From Quercus robur (taxonomy: Eukaryota; Streptophyta; Magnoliopsida; Fagales; Fagaceae): 64,000 bases of DNA. Where the stretch lies: assembly GCF_932294415.1 (NCBI RefSeq), contig NC_065538.1, forward strand, positions 79,187,834 through 79,251,833, read 5' to 3'. A model generated the notes under the pieces. That model saw only the letters and a program-made list of their open reading frames with translations, did not search any database and was not told the origin of the DNA. The position numbers and the translations under genes were made by a program. This document shows, piece after piece, positions 39,094 to 51,061 of this stretch (position 1 is its first letter; each line of letters starts with the position of its first letter).

Positions 39094-41843
39094 ATGAAGA
39101 TCCATAAATTTACATGTTTCATTCTTCCTCTCATCCTTTTCATTACCATCGGTCATTCTCATGCAAAACAAACACAACCCATCTCAGAAACCCTCACAAT
39201 TGACCATTTCCTCAACAAAATTTATGAATATGGGAATACTCAGCAAACAAAATTCCAAGAAACCCAACTAAAATTCGCATCTCCTATGGTTATAGCTGGT
39301 GTTCTTTCCTTCATAGCTTCCTCTATATCTAGTGCAGGCGGGATTGGTGGTGGTGGGCTTTTCATACCAATTTTAACTATTGTGGCAGGCCTAGACCTCA
39401 AGACAGCCTCAAGTTTCTCAGCTTTTATGGTCACAGGTGGGTCAATTGCAAATGTTATGTGCAACCTGTGCACCACTAGACCCAAGTTTGGTGGCAAAAC
39501 TTTGATTGACTTTGATATAGCACTTTTATCAGAGCCATGTATGTTGTTAGGAGTTAGTATAGGAGTTATTTGCAACCTTGTCTTTCCAGAATGGCTTATT
39601 ACCATCCTGTTTGCTACTTTTCTTGCTTGGACTACCTCAAAGACTTGTAAAAATGGTTTGTCGCATTGGAAAATGGAATCTGAAGAGCTAAGGAGAAATC
39701 GTGGTGAAAATTTGGAAAATGGGTCGGTTGAAGATGGGACTTCTGATAGTACTAAAGAACCTCTTTTGGGTATGAAAGAAGATGGCAAGTCGAGGCTTCC
39801 ATGGACGAAAATTGGGATCTTAGTTTTGGTCTGGTTTTCCTTCTTCGTTCTTTATCTTCTTCGTGGCAATCGGTATGGACAGGTAAGGCTAACAATAATT
39901 TCATTGAATTTCATTTTTTAGTTTAATTTACTTTGCATATTGAGATTAAATTTGATGATTAGAAATCTATGCTCCATTTCAAACCTTTTTTTAACTTGAT
40001 GGTCCATTAATTAAGTAGAATAAAAGTACTACTTGCAACCTGATGACTTCACTTTATATTATTATTTTGCAATATCAAGTGGTGGACCATTATATATGTT
40101 ACTTTTGCTAAGTGATGTGTAGCTATTGTGCTTTTTTTTTAAGTAAATCTAGAGGTACAATCCTATCAATAGAATTGCATCCATGTAGTTTGGGAATTCC
40201 CACTAGCTTCGTGGTCCCTTGGTTTCAAAAACCATCACAAGGGAAATTGCATTTTGGGTCTCTTACAATATTTTATTTTTTGTAAGTTGCAACCATCTTT
40301 AAGTAAGGTTTTTCTCTACAAAGCTTAATTCAAGTTATATCTAGTTCAAAGTGTACCTATGAAATGTTAATATATATGGTCCATAGGGAACTTTTCAGAA
40401 TAAAGTATATGTAGGATCTGTTTGGATACCGCTTATTGTTGAAAACTAAAAACTAAAAACATTGTAGTAAAATAATTTTTAAATGTGTGAATAGTGCCGT
40501 AGGACCCAATTTTAATGAAAATTTTGCTGAATTAGATAACTTGTGGGTCCTGTAAACAGTACATGGGACCCACTAACGGAGACACAAACACGCTGAAATG
40601 CAAACTCTCTCAATAGCAAAAGTCTCTTTCTCTAAACCAATAGAATAGAAAAGGAAAACAAATTATTTGTTATTTTAGTCAGAAGAGGATCAGCTTTAGG
40701 ATATGCACACCCAAAAAGTGAGAATAGCTGTCTACTTCTTTGTTTTTTTTTTCAACTAGAATATCAATTACGACGACAAATCATTGATTAAATAAACTAT
40801 TGAATTGATTTGTGAACTTTCTGGCTCTAAAAATATCAAAATCATTGATTTGTGCAAAGGTTCAAAAACCACATCCTAATTTTATATGCATAAGTTCATA
40901 TATGACACACTGGTGGTGAATCTGGTGACTGTTACTTATTTTTTCCCTTTTTTCCTTTTTCTATTTGTGTGATTTACTTGTTGATAAACATATAGTAAGG
41001 ATTCTCAATTTTTTTTTTCCTAGCACTCTCAACATGTGACCCTTTGAAATATGTGCAGGGTATAATACAAATAGAGCCTTGTGGAGTGCTTTACTGGGTT
41101 ATCTCATCATTGCAATTACCCTTAGCTTTGATTTTCACAGCATGGATCCTATGCAAGAAGGAAAGCAATCAACATCAGACTTCTAACGACAAGGTCATTG
41201 AAAAAAATTGAAGATTGACTAATGTTGTCCATGACTTACCTGTATTAAAACGTTTATATTTCAATTTGCCTAAACTTGTACTCTTTGTTTAGGAGGAAGA
41301 TCTTATTAGAGATGGACCATCAAACAAGATGATTTTCCCTTTAATGGCATCATTAGCGGGAATGTTGGGTGGCGTCTTTGGAATTGGAGGTGGAATGCTT
41401 ATAAGCCCACTTCTTCTTCAAGTTGGGATAACGCCAGAGGTAACATCTAATTCCATCTTCAATCATTTTCACTTAATCATGTTTCATGTTAAACTGCCAG
41501 GAATACTTATTTTTGCTTTCATATCTTGATGCAGGTAACAGCAGCAACTTGTTCTTTCATGGTGTTCTTCTCAGCTACAATGTCGTCATTTCAGTATGTA
41601 TTGTTGGGCATGGAACAGACAGACATTGCCCTCATCTTGGCCATAGTCTGTTTTGTTGCATCACTTCTTGGATTGGTAGTGGTGCAGAGAGCAATTCAAG
41701 AATATGGGAGGGCATCTCTCATTGTATTCTCAGTAAGCATTGTGATGGCTTTGAGTACCGTCCTAATGACTAGTTTTGGGGCACTCAACGTTTGGAGGGA
41801 CTATATATCTGGGAAATACATGGGGTTCAAATTGCCCTGTTAA
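39094..41843 (+). CDS. Sulfite exporter TauE/SafE family membrane protein, 4 exons
   Basis: The exons are 39094-39882, 41059-41193, 41293-41439 and 41535-41843, all GT-AG and in phase, giving 459 residues. There is an N-terminal signal or membrane segment (about residues 5-24). Two homologous membrane halves follow, each opening with a glycine-rich signature: SSAGGIGGGGLFIPIL near residue 85 and GGVFGIGGGMLISPLLL in exon 3. Hydrophobic segments surround both, with a charged loop (EELRRNRGENL) between. Bacterial relatives move sulfite, sulfonates or related anions; the substrate of plant members is mostly unproven. An in-frame ATG at 38998 would add 32 residues, but it lies upstream of the likely TATA box. 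The final part of exon 4 is duplicated just downstream (see 41703-42062). Confidence 0.9.
40413..40605. mobile_element. Harbinger/Tourist-like MITE remnant in TauE/SafE intron 1
   Basis: It starts GGATCTGTTTGGATACCGC and includes AAAATAATTTTTAAATGTG, GAATAGTGCCGTAGGACCCA and CATGGGACCCAC. These are shared with 58857-59104. The right end is degraded. Confidence 0.55.
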
Positions 41844-42062
41844 GAATAAATTTTGTAAATAGGTTCCTATAATAAGACCTCAGTTTATGGGAGGGAAACT
41901 CTCATTGTATTCTCAGTCAGCATTGTGATGGCTTTGAGTACTGTCCTAATGACTAGCTTTGGAGCACTCGATGTTTGGAGGGACTATGTGTCTGGGAAAT
42001 ACATGGGATTCAAATCGCCCCGTTAAGAATAACTTTTGTAAATAGTTTCCTATAATATGTTC
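41703..42062 (+). repeat. Tandem duplication of the end of TauE/SafE exon 4 and 3'UTR
   Basis: The unit is about 180 bp. The second copy (from 41885) repeats the last 45 or so codons (CTCTCATTGTATTCTCAG, TGATGGCTTTGAGTAC, TTTGGAGGGACTATG), the stop codon region and the AATAACTTTTGTAAATAG tail at near 93-95% identity. As the first copy ends in TAA at 41841-41843, the second should be untranslated unless splicing skips the first. Confidence 0.85.
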
Positions 42063-42169
42063 TCAGTTGAGGGTAGTACGATATGCGTAGAAATGTGTTT
42101 TCAAATGTAATGCGGCGAGTACTAATGAAACAAATTGCAGTGAGAAATAAGAGAACTACTAAATACATG

Positions 42170-42346
42170 ATCATGTATTTTGTGTCAGGCTTTCAATTCT
42201 GGAACTGCGTATTAATCATGTATTTTGTGTCAGGCTTTCAATTCTGGAACTGCGTATTAATCATGTATTTTGTGTCAGGCTTTCAATTCTGGAACTGCGT
42301 ATTAATCATGTATTTTGTGTCAGGCTTTCAATTCTGGAACTGCGTA
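42170..42346. repeat. 45-bp tandem repeat, four copies
   Basis: The unit begins ATCATGTATTTTGTGTCAGG and ends GAACTGCGTATTA. Starts are at 42170, 42215, 42260 and 42305, with no differences seen between full units. Because 45 is a multiple of three, a repeated 15-residue frame appears, but it has no start context or family and is not called a gene. Near-identity points to recent amplification. Confidence 0.95.
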
Positions 42347-42843
42347 TTTTGGTCTCATTTTAGTATTAATCCTTTTAAGTTTTCCAATGTTTCACAACTT
42401 CCTTAGACTTCCTGTTATAGTAGATACACAAGTTTTGGGAGTCTAAAAATTAGAGTTAGCTTGATTGATTTCTACATAATGTAGAAATGAACTAGTTTAT
42501 TCTTCATACTGATTCCGCTATTGTGTGCCTTCGTATGCAGAAAACAAACCATAATGTGAAATTCCACAGCTCAATCAAACTAACATTCTCATTGATCGCA
42601 CAATTAGCAAAACACATGCTTGACATGTTAAATTTGGTAATTAGATTCCAAAATTGGCTGATAAACTTACAATTTATCCCTAAACATTCAATGGCATTTC
42701 CAACTTCCCAAATCACATTTATCATCCGCCTAATCCAGTCTTAAAAATGCAACCTTCATCAAAATATAAATACTAAAGAAACATTAGGAACAAGGGCTTC
42801 CTAATGCACAAGGATTGCAGAGCAAAAAATGAAGCCTGCTGTC
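42347..42843. other. Convergent 3' region of TauE/SafE and bHLH genes
   Basis: No other gene is seen. The bHLH 3'UTR (minus strand) presumably lies here. Overlapping frames on both strands at 42504-42744 have no recognisable product. Confidence 0.5.
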
Positions 42844-45800
42844 TTATGCAACTGGGGGACGGAGAACATGGTCTTGTGAGGTATCAACAGAAGCCGGTGG
42901 CATGAACTGCCACATGGAAACTCCAGGGTACCCCATAAATGGCACCAACTTGCTGCCAACAACTTGGCCTGGGGCAGAAAGTGGAGCTGGGATTGCAGGA
43001 GGATGAGGCAAAAATCCTGGTTGAGTACTCATAGCTTTTACATTCTTCTCAAGGTTCTCTTTCTCTACCTTTAGCCTTTGCTTCTCATCACGAAGCTCAT
43101 TCTTTTCTGCCTATACAAACAAACCTCCACTCAACATAACCAACAAGAATTGAATTTGAACGTGGTCAGTTTTATTTTATTTTTTGGATATCCTTGCAGC
43201 TATCAGGTATATATGGAGTAACTCCTAAAAACAAGTGTGATTTCATATGCCTTCTAAAATGAAAAAGAAAAGGAAAATACAAAAGGTTCTAGTTCTACCA
43301 GTGTTATTACAAAACTTTTACAGACTAACGTGACCATGAATGTGATTACTAATTAGTGTCATATTAACAAAACTGATTGGTGTCTTGGTCTAATAATAAT
43401 GAGTATCATTAAGAGCGAACGTCATAGGTTGAAACTCTCTCAAAAAAAAAAATAATATAATTAATAGAGTTCTAATATTTTGTTCTGTGTTCAAAATTTA
43501 ACACATCAGTTTATATTGCTATGTTGTAAAATTATTACCATCCTTAGTGTCATTCAAAAGTAAAAACTGAAATATCAAAGCGCACCTTCAACTCATTAAT
43601 CTTCTCCTGCAGATCCATTTTTGACTCTTTCAACTTCTTGGCTTCATCTCTTAATTGAGTCAACATTCTCACAGCATCACCCAATATAACAGCCTTGTCC
43701 ATTTTAGGAGGTCTTCCAGGGTCCAGGATAGAACCCAGTTCCATGAACCTTAAGATAATTCCAAAGTCAACATCAGAGACAGAGACAGAGTGAGAAAGAG
43801 AGAGAGAATCAGAAAATTAACGAATTAGAGGATGCCTGTCATTTAATCTATCCCTCCTCATTTTCTCCCTGCATGCTTTGGAACCAGATGTAGAGCATGA
43901 TCCAGACCTCACCCTGTACACAAAATATGAAATAAGAAATGGAAAAATACATTTTATGATCTCCCCCCTCCCCCCAAAAAGTTAAAGAGTACAAAACATG
44001 AAACTTTCCTAAAGATTAGTTCCTATCACCTCATCTGCAAAATGTAAAAGGCCACATATAAGCTATACATTACCTCCTAGCCAGTGAAAAAATGTCATGT
44101 TACTGACATTTTTACATTTTCCCTCATTTTGTCATTTATTCATTCATAATCAAAAACTTAAATACAATAAATAGTTTTTCTAATTTCAGGATCATCATCA
44201 TTTTTTGGCTATGTGGGTGAAGGAGTACAATTAATTCATAATTTGACTAGTTCAAAAAAGTTGTGTATTATTACAAACTAAGTTTTAAGGAGATCCTGTG
44301 AGCTAATTGGGATTAGCATATTTTGAGTTCTTAAGGTAACTCTGTCATGGAATTCTTAAAATCATTTCCAACCATTTTGAAAATGAGTTGATTAGATTCT
44401 GTTATCATCAGTAGTTGCCAAAATGGTGATAGTCAATATTTGTTTAAATGTTGATGACATGATAAAATTTAATCAACTTATTTCAAAATTGATTGATAAA
44501 AATTTTAGGAACTCTATAGCGAAGTTATCATAAGAACTATTAAGGAACTTAATCCATTAAATCAGACTTTCACAATAAGAAAAGAATAGCAATGAATCAA
44601 AGTAAGAAAAGGAAAGGAGGAGCAGGGCACTACCAGATTCATGTCAAATCTAGTGACATTTCTTTTTTGAGAAACAATCAGCTTTAAGATAACAGATCTA
44701 ACTGTACCACAATGAAAGAGGGAACTAAGAGAAAGGGGGAAAAATCAAAATAAAAAAATAACATAACATAACCAAAAAGAAACTCAAACACCCTAAAAAC
44801 TGCTACTAGCCAGTAATGGAAGACAAGATATACTGTACTTACTACTTAGCCAACTAAAGTTTACCTTTTTCGAGAGCTAATTTCCTTGGGACCATCTGAA
44901 TTTGGAAATGAGTCATCAATCTGCTCCATACTGAGAAAACAACAAGAGAAAATATGAGCTTGTCCATTATACAAGTTTTTAAAAAATTAAGTAGATAAGT
45001 GGAGTTAATCCTGCTCAAGATACAGCCCAGGTTTTCATGTAAAGGAGGAAATAAAATGGAGTTCGAATAGATTGCAAGTACGCTATTAGATTCATGAAAT
45101 AAATTCATAACAGTGAAACAAGTTGTCTCCATTCCACTTGAAATGGAAATGATCTTGATTCTCTAATTACAAACTGCACAAGAAATGCAAAACCCCTAAA
45201 GTTGGTGTCTCCCAAAGATCATGTCACCTCATTATAATCAAAGGGGTTAGAGATCCTAACTTTTGCCAATAACATAAGATTCTTTAAAATCCTATGACTA
45301 TCACATAATTACAAACTTCTTAAATTGAGGAGTACTAGGTTTCAAGTCAATAATGAAACAGTGCTAAAAACAAATCTTATTCTGGCTGGAAGCAGCTATT
45401 ATTTTTATATTTTTACAATGGAATACCAAGTCCTAAATGACAGCATCACTAGAAATGACTACCATAATCACTAATATATTCATAAATCAATATGTGTAGA
45501 CCGCACACGCCCATGCATGTGATTCTCATGCTGCTTGACAGTTGACACATTGAAAGCTTCAAATGTCGAATTTTCATAAAAGTCAAAAACATCTAAGGTA
45601 TTAAAGTAGCCCTCCTTGCCTGCATTATTACCAATCACCCATAAAACATAAAGATAAATTGAAAAACACCCAGAAAATCACAAAAGAAAAAAATATATAT
45701 ATTAAAAAAAACCTTAAAATAATAATAAAAACAAGGACCAAACCTAGTGTCAAATTTTTTTGAATGAGCTATGAATCTCAACATATTAATCAGGATCAGT

Positions 45801-46226
45801 CACATATATTAAATTATTAACAAAAAAAAAAAATGTAAATAAAAACCTTCATCATGGTTTATATAGAAAGTGTTACAACCCAAGCATACAAGATTATTTA
45901 TACAAAAAATTATAAGAGAAAGAAAAAAAAAAAAAAAAAGACATGGTGTATTATATAATTGGCAAATAAGTAATGAGACAAGAAATAAAAAGTAAATAAA
46001 AAAATATAAAATAAAATAAAAAGAGTAAAAAAGGAATTAAGGACGACCTGAGAGAAGTGGGGTTGGAGAAAGAAAGATGAGGAGGAGAAGGCCAAGTAGT
46101 AGAAGCAAAAACTCCTGTAGGGTCAAGGAGAGAAGTGACAGAAATGTCCTCCATAAGATTATATTCATCAAACATCCAAATGGTGGGGTTTTCATTTCCT
46201 TGAGACCCCATTTCTCTGTGTTCCAT
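42844..46226 (-). CDS. bHLH transcription factor, clade IVc (ILR3/bHLH115-like), 5 exons
   Basis: The minus-strand exons are 46226-46048, 44930-44865, 43913-43836, 43748-43586 and 43110-42844, giving 250 residues. The basic region and first helix are SKACREKMRRDRLNDRF; the loop and second helix are SILDPGRPPKMDKAVILGDAVRM and onward. A leucine-zipper-like coiled coil follows, then the conserved C-terminus ending MWQFMPPASVDTSQDHVLRPPVA in overlapping parts. The GSxLDPG linker and this tail identify the ILR3/bHLH104/bHLH115 group, which in Arabidopsis dimerises in the nucleus and activates the iron-deficiency response. Exon 3 to exon 4 uses an apparent GC donor (GACAG|GCATCC); the reading frame (LND-R-FMELG) requires it. 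The start is uncertain: ATGs at 46211 and 46349 are also in frame. Confidence 0.9.
43368..43457 (+). mobile_element. SINE 3' fragment in bHLH intron 4
   Basis: AAACTGATTGGTGTCTTGG, TAATGAGTATCATTAAGAG and AGGTTGAAACTCTCTC are followed by an A-tail (43442-43451). It matches the tail half of the SINE at 28741-28870. It is truncated at its 5' end. Confidence 0.6.
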
Positions 46227-47562
46227 ATTGCCGGAAATTCCAAGATATTCCGGCAAGCCGTCGTGCTGGTGGTACGTAGAGAAATGATGAGCAGAGACTA
46301 ATAAGAATGAAGGAATGAGTGAAGGAGGTTGGTTCGGAGTTTTGGTCAACGGTTATGTAATTGAGTGGAGTTAAAGGTGGTGGTGGAAATATTGGAATAT
46401 ATGATGATGGTAGAGAAGCACAATAACAGGAGTTTTTTTTTTTTTGAACCTTTTGAGAATTTGTACAGAGAGAGAGAGAGAGAGAGAGAAGAGTTCTGAT
46501 AGGTCACCCACTTCCACCACACACTGCTCCCTTTGCGTCTTACACGCATGCACTCATAACAATTTTTTTTTTTTTTTTTTTTTGGGTCCTGTTGTACAAC
46601 AACAACGTGTTGTACTGTATCTCACCCCCACTTGTTTTTGGTGGGTGTGTTTGTGTGTTGGGTTGGGCTTGTTGTATCCTTTTGTGTTTGGACTTCTTTA
46701 AGGCTCAGAAACTTTGGATGGATTTTGAAGTTACTTACTGAATACTTGGGCTTGAGCTTCACAAATTACCCAAGTTTCAATTTTGGAATTGAAACTTGGA
46801 TAGTACTTTGAAAATCATATAAAAAAACAATTAAAAAAAACTTTAAAAATCATATAATATAAATAAATAACGGATTTGTTTTTTTTTTTTAAAAGGACTT
46901 CACCATCCAACTTTTATTGATTAATATTATTTTAGTTGCAGTCCATTAGCTAATGGATAGAATAAATAGTTAATTAGTTACAGTATCACTATTATACTAT
47001 AATTTAGATAAATCTTTACAATTGTGGTAATTAATTTGAATCATGAAATCCATCCATTTCAAATGGAGATGATCATATTCCCTCCAACAATGAACAGAAC
47101 CTCATTAAACCTTTCTAAACTCATTTATAGAGAATATGATTGTGGGGAGAAAATTAACAAGCAATTTTGTTTCATGGCACTTGGTTTAAACCTGCCCAGA
47201 ATACTGTATTTGCAGCCAATCCAAAGTCCCAACATGACATCAATCTGCACAGATAGGCAGGGGTTTTTTGTCTGGACTATTAGGAGTAATAAACATGTAA
47301 ACAGCCAACTTTTCTTGTATTCACCTGTATTTCCTGCTTCGAGACATGACCTTTAACTCAGGGCACCAAATCAAAATCCAGAAATAAAAAGCATGGCCAA
47401 CTTGATGCAAAAGGAAGGAAGCACTTTTACACTTATGAGATTGAAATCACACACCCACAAAAGGCACACCAACTTATCATTTGTCTTGATGCTGGACCAC
47501 CACAATCACATATTTTACATGTTCAAAATATATACAATACCAAATACATATAAAAACATTAA
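46227..47562. other. bHLH promoter/leader side and spacer to thioredoxin gene
   Basis: On the minus strand the bHLH leader contains a (CT)n tract, seen on the plus strand as (GA)n at 46467-46489, as is common in plant leaders. T-tracts lie at 46435-46445 and 46563-46583. The 110-codon frame at 47024 has no recognised product. The thioredoxin 3'UTR lies at the right end. Confidence 0.5.
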
Positions 47563-48730
47563 CTAGGCAACATACACACGAATGGACTGAACAAAACTAT
47601 CTATCCTTTTCCTTATCTCTTCTGGATTGGCACCAACAAGCTTGTCAACCGGAGCACCATTTTTCATCAGCACAAATGTGGGCATGGCCTTTATCTCCAA
47701 TTTGGTTGCTGCCTCCTAACCAATCAAAATGCAAAAATATATTATGTCAAAACATTATCAACAAAAATATTTCCAAACATCAATTTGGGGAATCTTAGAT
47801 ATGAGGTTTAAGTGTATCCATTAAATGCTTGTGATTGCCAAGCCAATCTGGATTTTGTATTACTAGCTACTGAAAGTAAGAAGATATTTTATCTACACAT
47901 GCCCATATACCCCCAGATTAAAGCTCGGCTATGGTGGTTAAAATGACTTGATTATCTTGACTTTCTGGAATTGACAAAACTTTCAACTTAGTTGTTGGTC
48001 TAGTGCACGGGCAAAGCGTCCAATGTATGTGCTTTAAAAGCCCAATCTGGGAGTAGCAGGGTTGCAAGTTGTTCCACCTTTAATAAGACTGCATCAGCTC
48101 AAAATAAAGGCATCAAAAAGTAATTGTACTATGGTTTCTCCTTATTTGTTTTCCATGTGCTAGTGATTGATTTTTTTTTTATTGTTCAAATGCCTATCCT
48201 TTGATCATGAGCACATATCTAAGTAGTTGGTAGCACATAATCACTCTAAATATGCACATAAAATATCTCTGAGGACTGATTCTTATATATGTATATCAAT
48301 ATTAGGCTAATAATTTAGCAGGCACACATCTGAACAACTGAAAAATGAACGATTCAAGCTAAGCACACACCAGAACATTTATGTAGAAAGCAGAATAATG
48401 TTAAAGAACAAAAGATCCCACAGCACCAAGAAATATAGGGGAAAAAATTTTGCACCAGTGAAACATTACAACATCAGGTCCTATTTGGTTCATATCTTAT
48501 CCATATCTCATAATTCATATCTCAATTTTCATAACTCACAACTTACAATTCATAAATTCATTCTCATAACTTATAATTCTTTAACTCAACTCCAATTCTT
48601 ATTTGGCACTTGATATTTCCTTAGTTTTTGTTTTGTAAAAAGCAAAATATAACTCAGTTGGTGGGCCTTTAGTATAGTACCCTCCTTTTTAGTAAAAGAG
48701 TAAATAGTCAGTTCCTCAATAAAAAAAATT

Positions 48731-48771
<41 letters not shown>

Positions 48772-50428
48772 AAATAGCCCTTGGGAACCTTGGAGTAATA
48801 AATACCATTTGACTTGATGAAACAATTCATCACATGTGGGTCCCAATTTTGTGTTTGTTATTACGATTTTGCCACTTAACTCAATTTTCTAAAATCTAAA
48901 AACTCACAAAACTTGTTTTCATATCTCATCACTCATTTTCACTTTTTTTTTTAGTATTGAGTAATGAGAATTGAGAATAAAAATTAAGCCAAACAAGAAA
49001 ACCACTAGTGGGGTCCACAAATTTTGAGTGATTGATGGAAATTGAAAATTGAGTGATAAAAATTGCTAAACCAAACACCACCTCAGTATCCCAAAACGCA
49101 AGAATCCAAGAGTTTGATACTGACAGGAGAAGTCACTTAGATGAAGCAACTAAATTGACAACAACGGATCAAAGATGCCAACTAGCCTCATCTCCTAAAC
49201 TCAATTGGAGCTTCCACAGCCAATGTTTTCTGCAGAGAGACCTTTCACGTGTTTGCCTCAAAAATGGAAACTTGATCATCATTTACAATTCAGTTGGTGG
49301 ATCACTCATCATTTCCCCAGTTATTGACTCCTTGTGCCCAAGATTAATTAATGCTACCCCTGATCAGGCTTAGCTGCACTACTGCTTTTTGTACTAATCA
49401 TTTTTATATCTCGGGCAACCAAAGGTACGAAACTAACCAACAAAACATTAAATATTTCATGCACAATGCATACAAACAAATAATATTATCATACTAAAAA
49501 AATCTGTCCACATTTAATTCCCAAATTAATCTATATTATCGCAAAGGATGAGTTTTAGAAATAAAATAATTTCCCATTTCACATTTGGTGAGTTTTCTTA
49601 TATAAAATTTACAAAGGCACTTCATATTTATGGCTGTGGTCACACGCGTTCACAAAGCACATTCCTTGTATTACAAGAAATCAATCTTTATTATTAAAAG
49701 ATGATACTTATCCACGCCATTACATATAGAAATGTAACTATGTGAAGAGGAATCTAGCAATTTTTTAATGGTTGAAGCAAGAGCTACAAATCTTTGAAAA
49801 GTCAACTTCCAAATTGTACATAACATATCATTGTTCATACACCCCATATATAACATATCAGTCTGCACTCAATACGTGGTGTAATATGCTATATGCTTTT
49901 AGATAAACTATTGTTTCTAAGCTGATATGACAAACAGAGAAGCAACAAATAAATCAATAATCATTTTTTTTTTAACAAAAATTAGATGAATTACCTTAAC
50001 CTCATCGACATCAACTGTGAGGAACAGAACATCAGGGAAGCTTGAAGCCAACTCTTCAAAAAAGGGGTTCATTGCCACTGAAGGTATGCACCATGCAGCA
50101 GTGAAGTGTATGACAATCTATAATACCCATCCCACCAAGACAATAACTTTAATAGCCACAATTCCATTAACATCATCAAGAACTTTTTTTTCTATTAAAA
50201 AAAAAAAAAGATGCTCATGAAGAAAGTGAAGGTTTATATTTATTTTCAAGACCCAGAAAGGGGGAGAAAGAGTTTGTGTAGTTTAATAGTAGTTTGAAAA
50301 TTTGTGAAGTTGATGAGGAAACTTACAGGGGTGCCTTGGTTGGTGGCTTGGGTAACATAGAAGTCCCATGACTCCAAAGAGTCAACCTTCACAACTCTGG
50401 TCTTGTTCTGCTGCTCTAGGCCTTCCAT
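47563..50428 (-). CDS. CXXS1: Thioredoxin-like protein CXXS1 (monocysteine active site), 3 exons
   Basis: The minus-strand exons are 50428-50327, 50117-49995 and 47715-47563, in phase with GT-AG junctions, giving 125 residues. The fold is a single thioredoxin domain. The active site reads WCIPS in place of WCGPC, so the second catalytic cysteine is serine; the cis-proline motif KAMPTFV and KLVGANPEEIRKR are present. This matches the plant CXXS subgroup, which includes Arabidopsis CXXS1. Family knowledge says such proteins cannot perform the normal dithiol reduction and may act as disulfide isomerases or in mixed disulfides. No targeting peptide is seen, so it is probably cytosolic. An ATG 13 codons upstream (50467) is in frame but adds only a Lys/Glu stretch. 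Intron 2 is long (2.3 kb) and hosts a MITE. Confidence 0.92.
48477..49082. mobile_element. Tourist-like element in thioredoxin intron 2, TSD TCA
   Basis: The ends are GGTCCTATTTGGTTCA on the left and TAAACCAAACACCACC on the right (GGTGGTGTTTGGTTTA in reverse complement), flanked by TCA (48474-48476 and 49083-49085). Subterminal repeats around CTCATAATTC / GAATTGAG-like motifs occur inside both ends. An A-tract of about 28 lies at 48739-48766. No coding capacity; PIF/Harbinger is the likely superfamily. Confidence 0.55.
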
Positions 50429-50652
50429 CTCCTCCTCCTTTTTTTCTTTCGTCTTCTTCTTCTTCACCTACTCTAGAAGCTATTATAAAACGAAGTATAA
50501 AACTGAGTCCCTAAAATATGAAATGTTTTGAGTTAGACCCACTTGGGCCACTTTACTCTTAGATGGATATGTACGACAGCTGCAAGCAGAGAGGATCAGT
50601 TTGTCTTCCCATGTTTCGTTTTCTCTCTCTTCGCATTTGGTCCAATTATTAA

Positions 50653-50785
50653 TCTGCATGGGTCACAAAATTTTTCTTTTTAACTTCTTTCTTTTTCTTC
50701 TCAAAAAAAAAAAAAATATCTGCGTGGGCCACAAAATTGTTCTTTTTAACTTTTTTTTTTTTTCTTTTTCTTCTCCAAAAAAAAA
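50653..50785. repeat. 66-bp tandem duplication upstream of thioredoxin gene
   Basis: TCTGCATGGGTCACAAAA and TCTGCGTGGGCCACAAAA each begin a unit ending in a TTCTTTTTCTTCTC and A-tract run (50653-50718, 50719-50785). Confidence 0.75.
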
Positions 50786-51061
50786 TTATTTGTCTCTCGT
50801 TATCCACTTTTATTAAAAATAATAGTAAATTTATATTTTTGTTGCTTTTTTATATTTTTCTTTTTTTAATATAAAAAACTAAAGGAAAAAAAGATTTAAA
50901 GACCAAGTTCTAAAAATTAAAACCTAACTTTTTCTCAAATGAAACTCACACACGAAAACTTTGTGTACTACTAGTGTCACCAAGACTTGTCTCGAGCTTA
51001 AGTTGACTATCTGAAGCATGAAAATGTAATTTGATCCCTTAACTGTCACTTAATACTAAAT

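Noticed and set aside
39240-39788. 182-codon minus-strand frame
   Set aside because: Shadow of exon 1 of the TauE/SafE gene; the plus strand has membrane segments and correct splicing.
42083-42406. 107-codon frame with four 15-residue repeats
   Set aside because: Product of the 45-bp tandem repeat in a likely 3'UTR; no start context, no family match.
45951-46349. 132-codon minus-strand frame as a separate gene
   Set aside because: Its middle part is exon 1 of the bHLH gene; the remainder reads into intron and leader.
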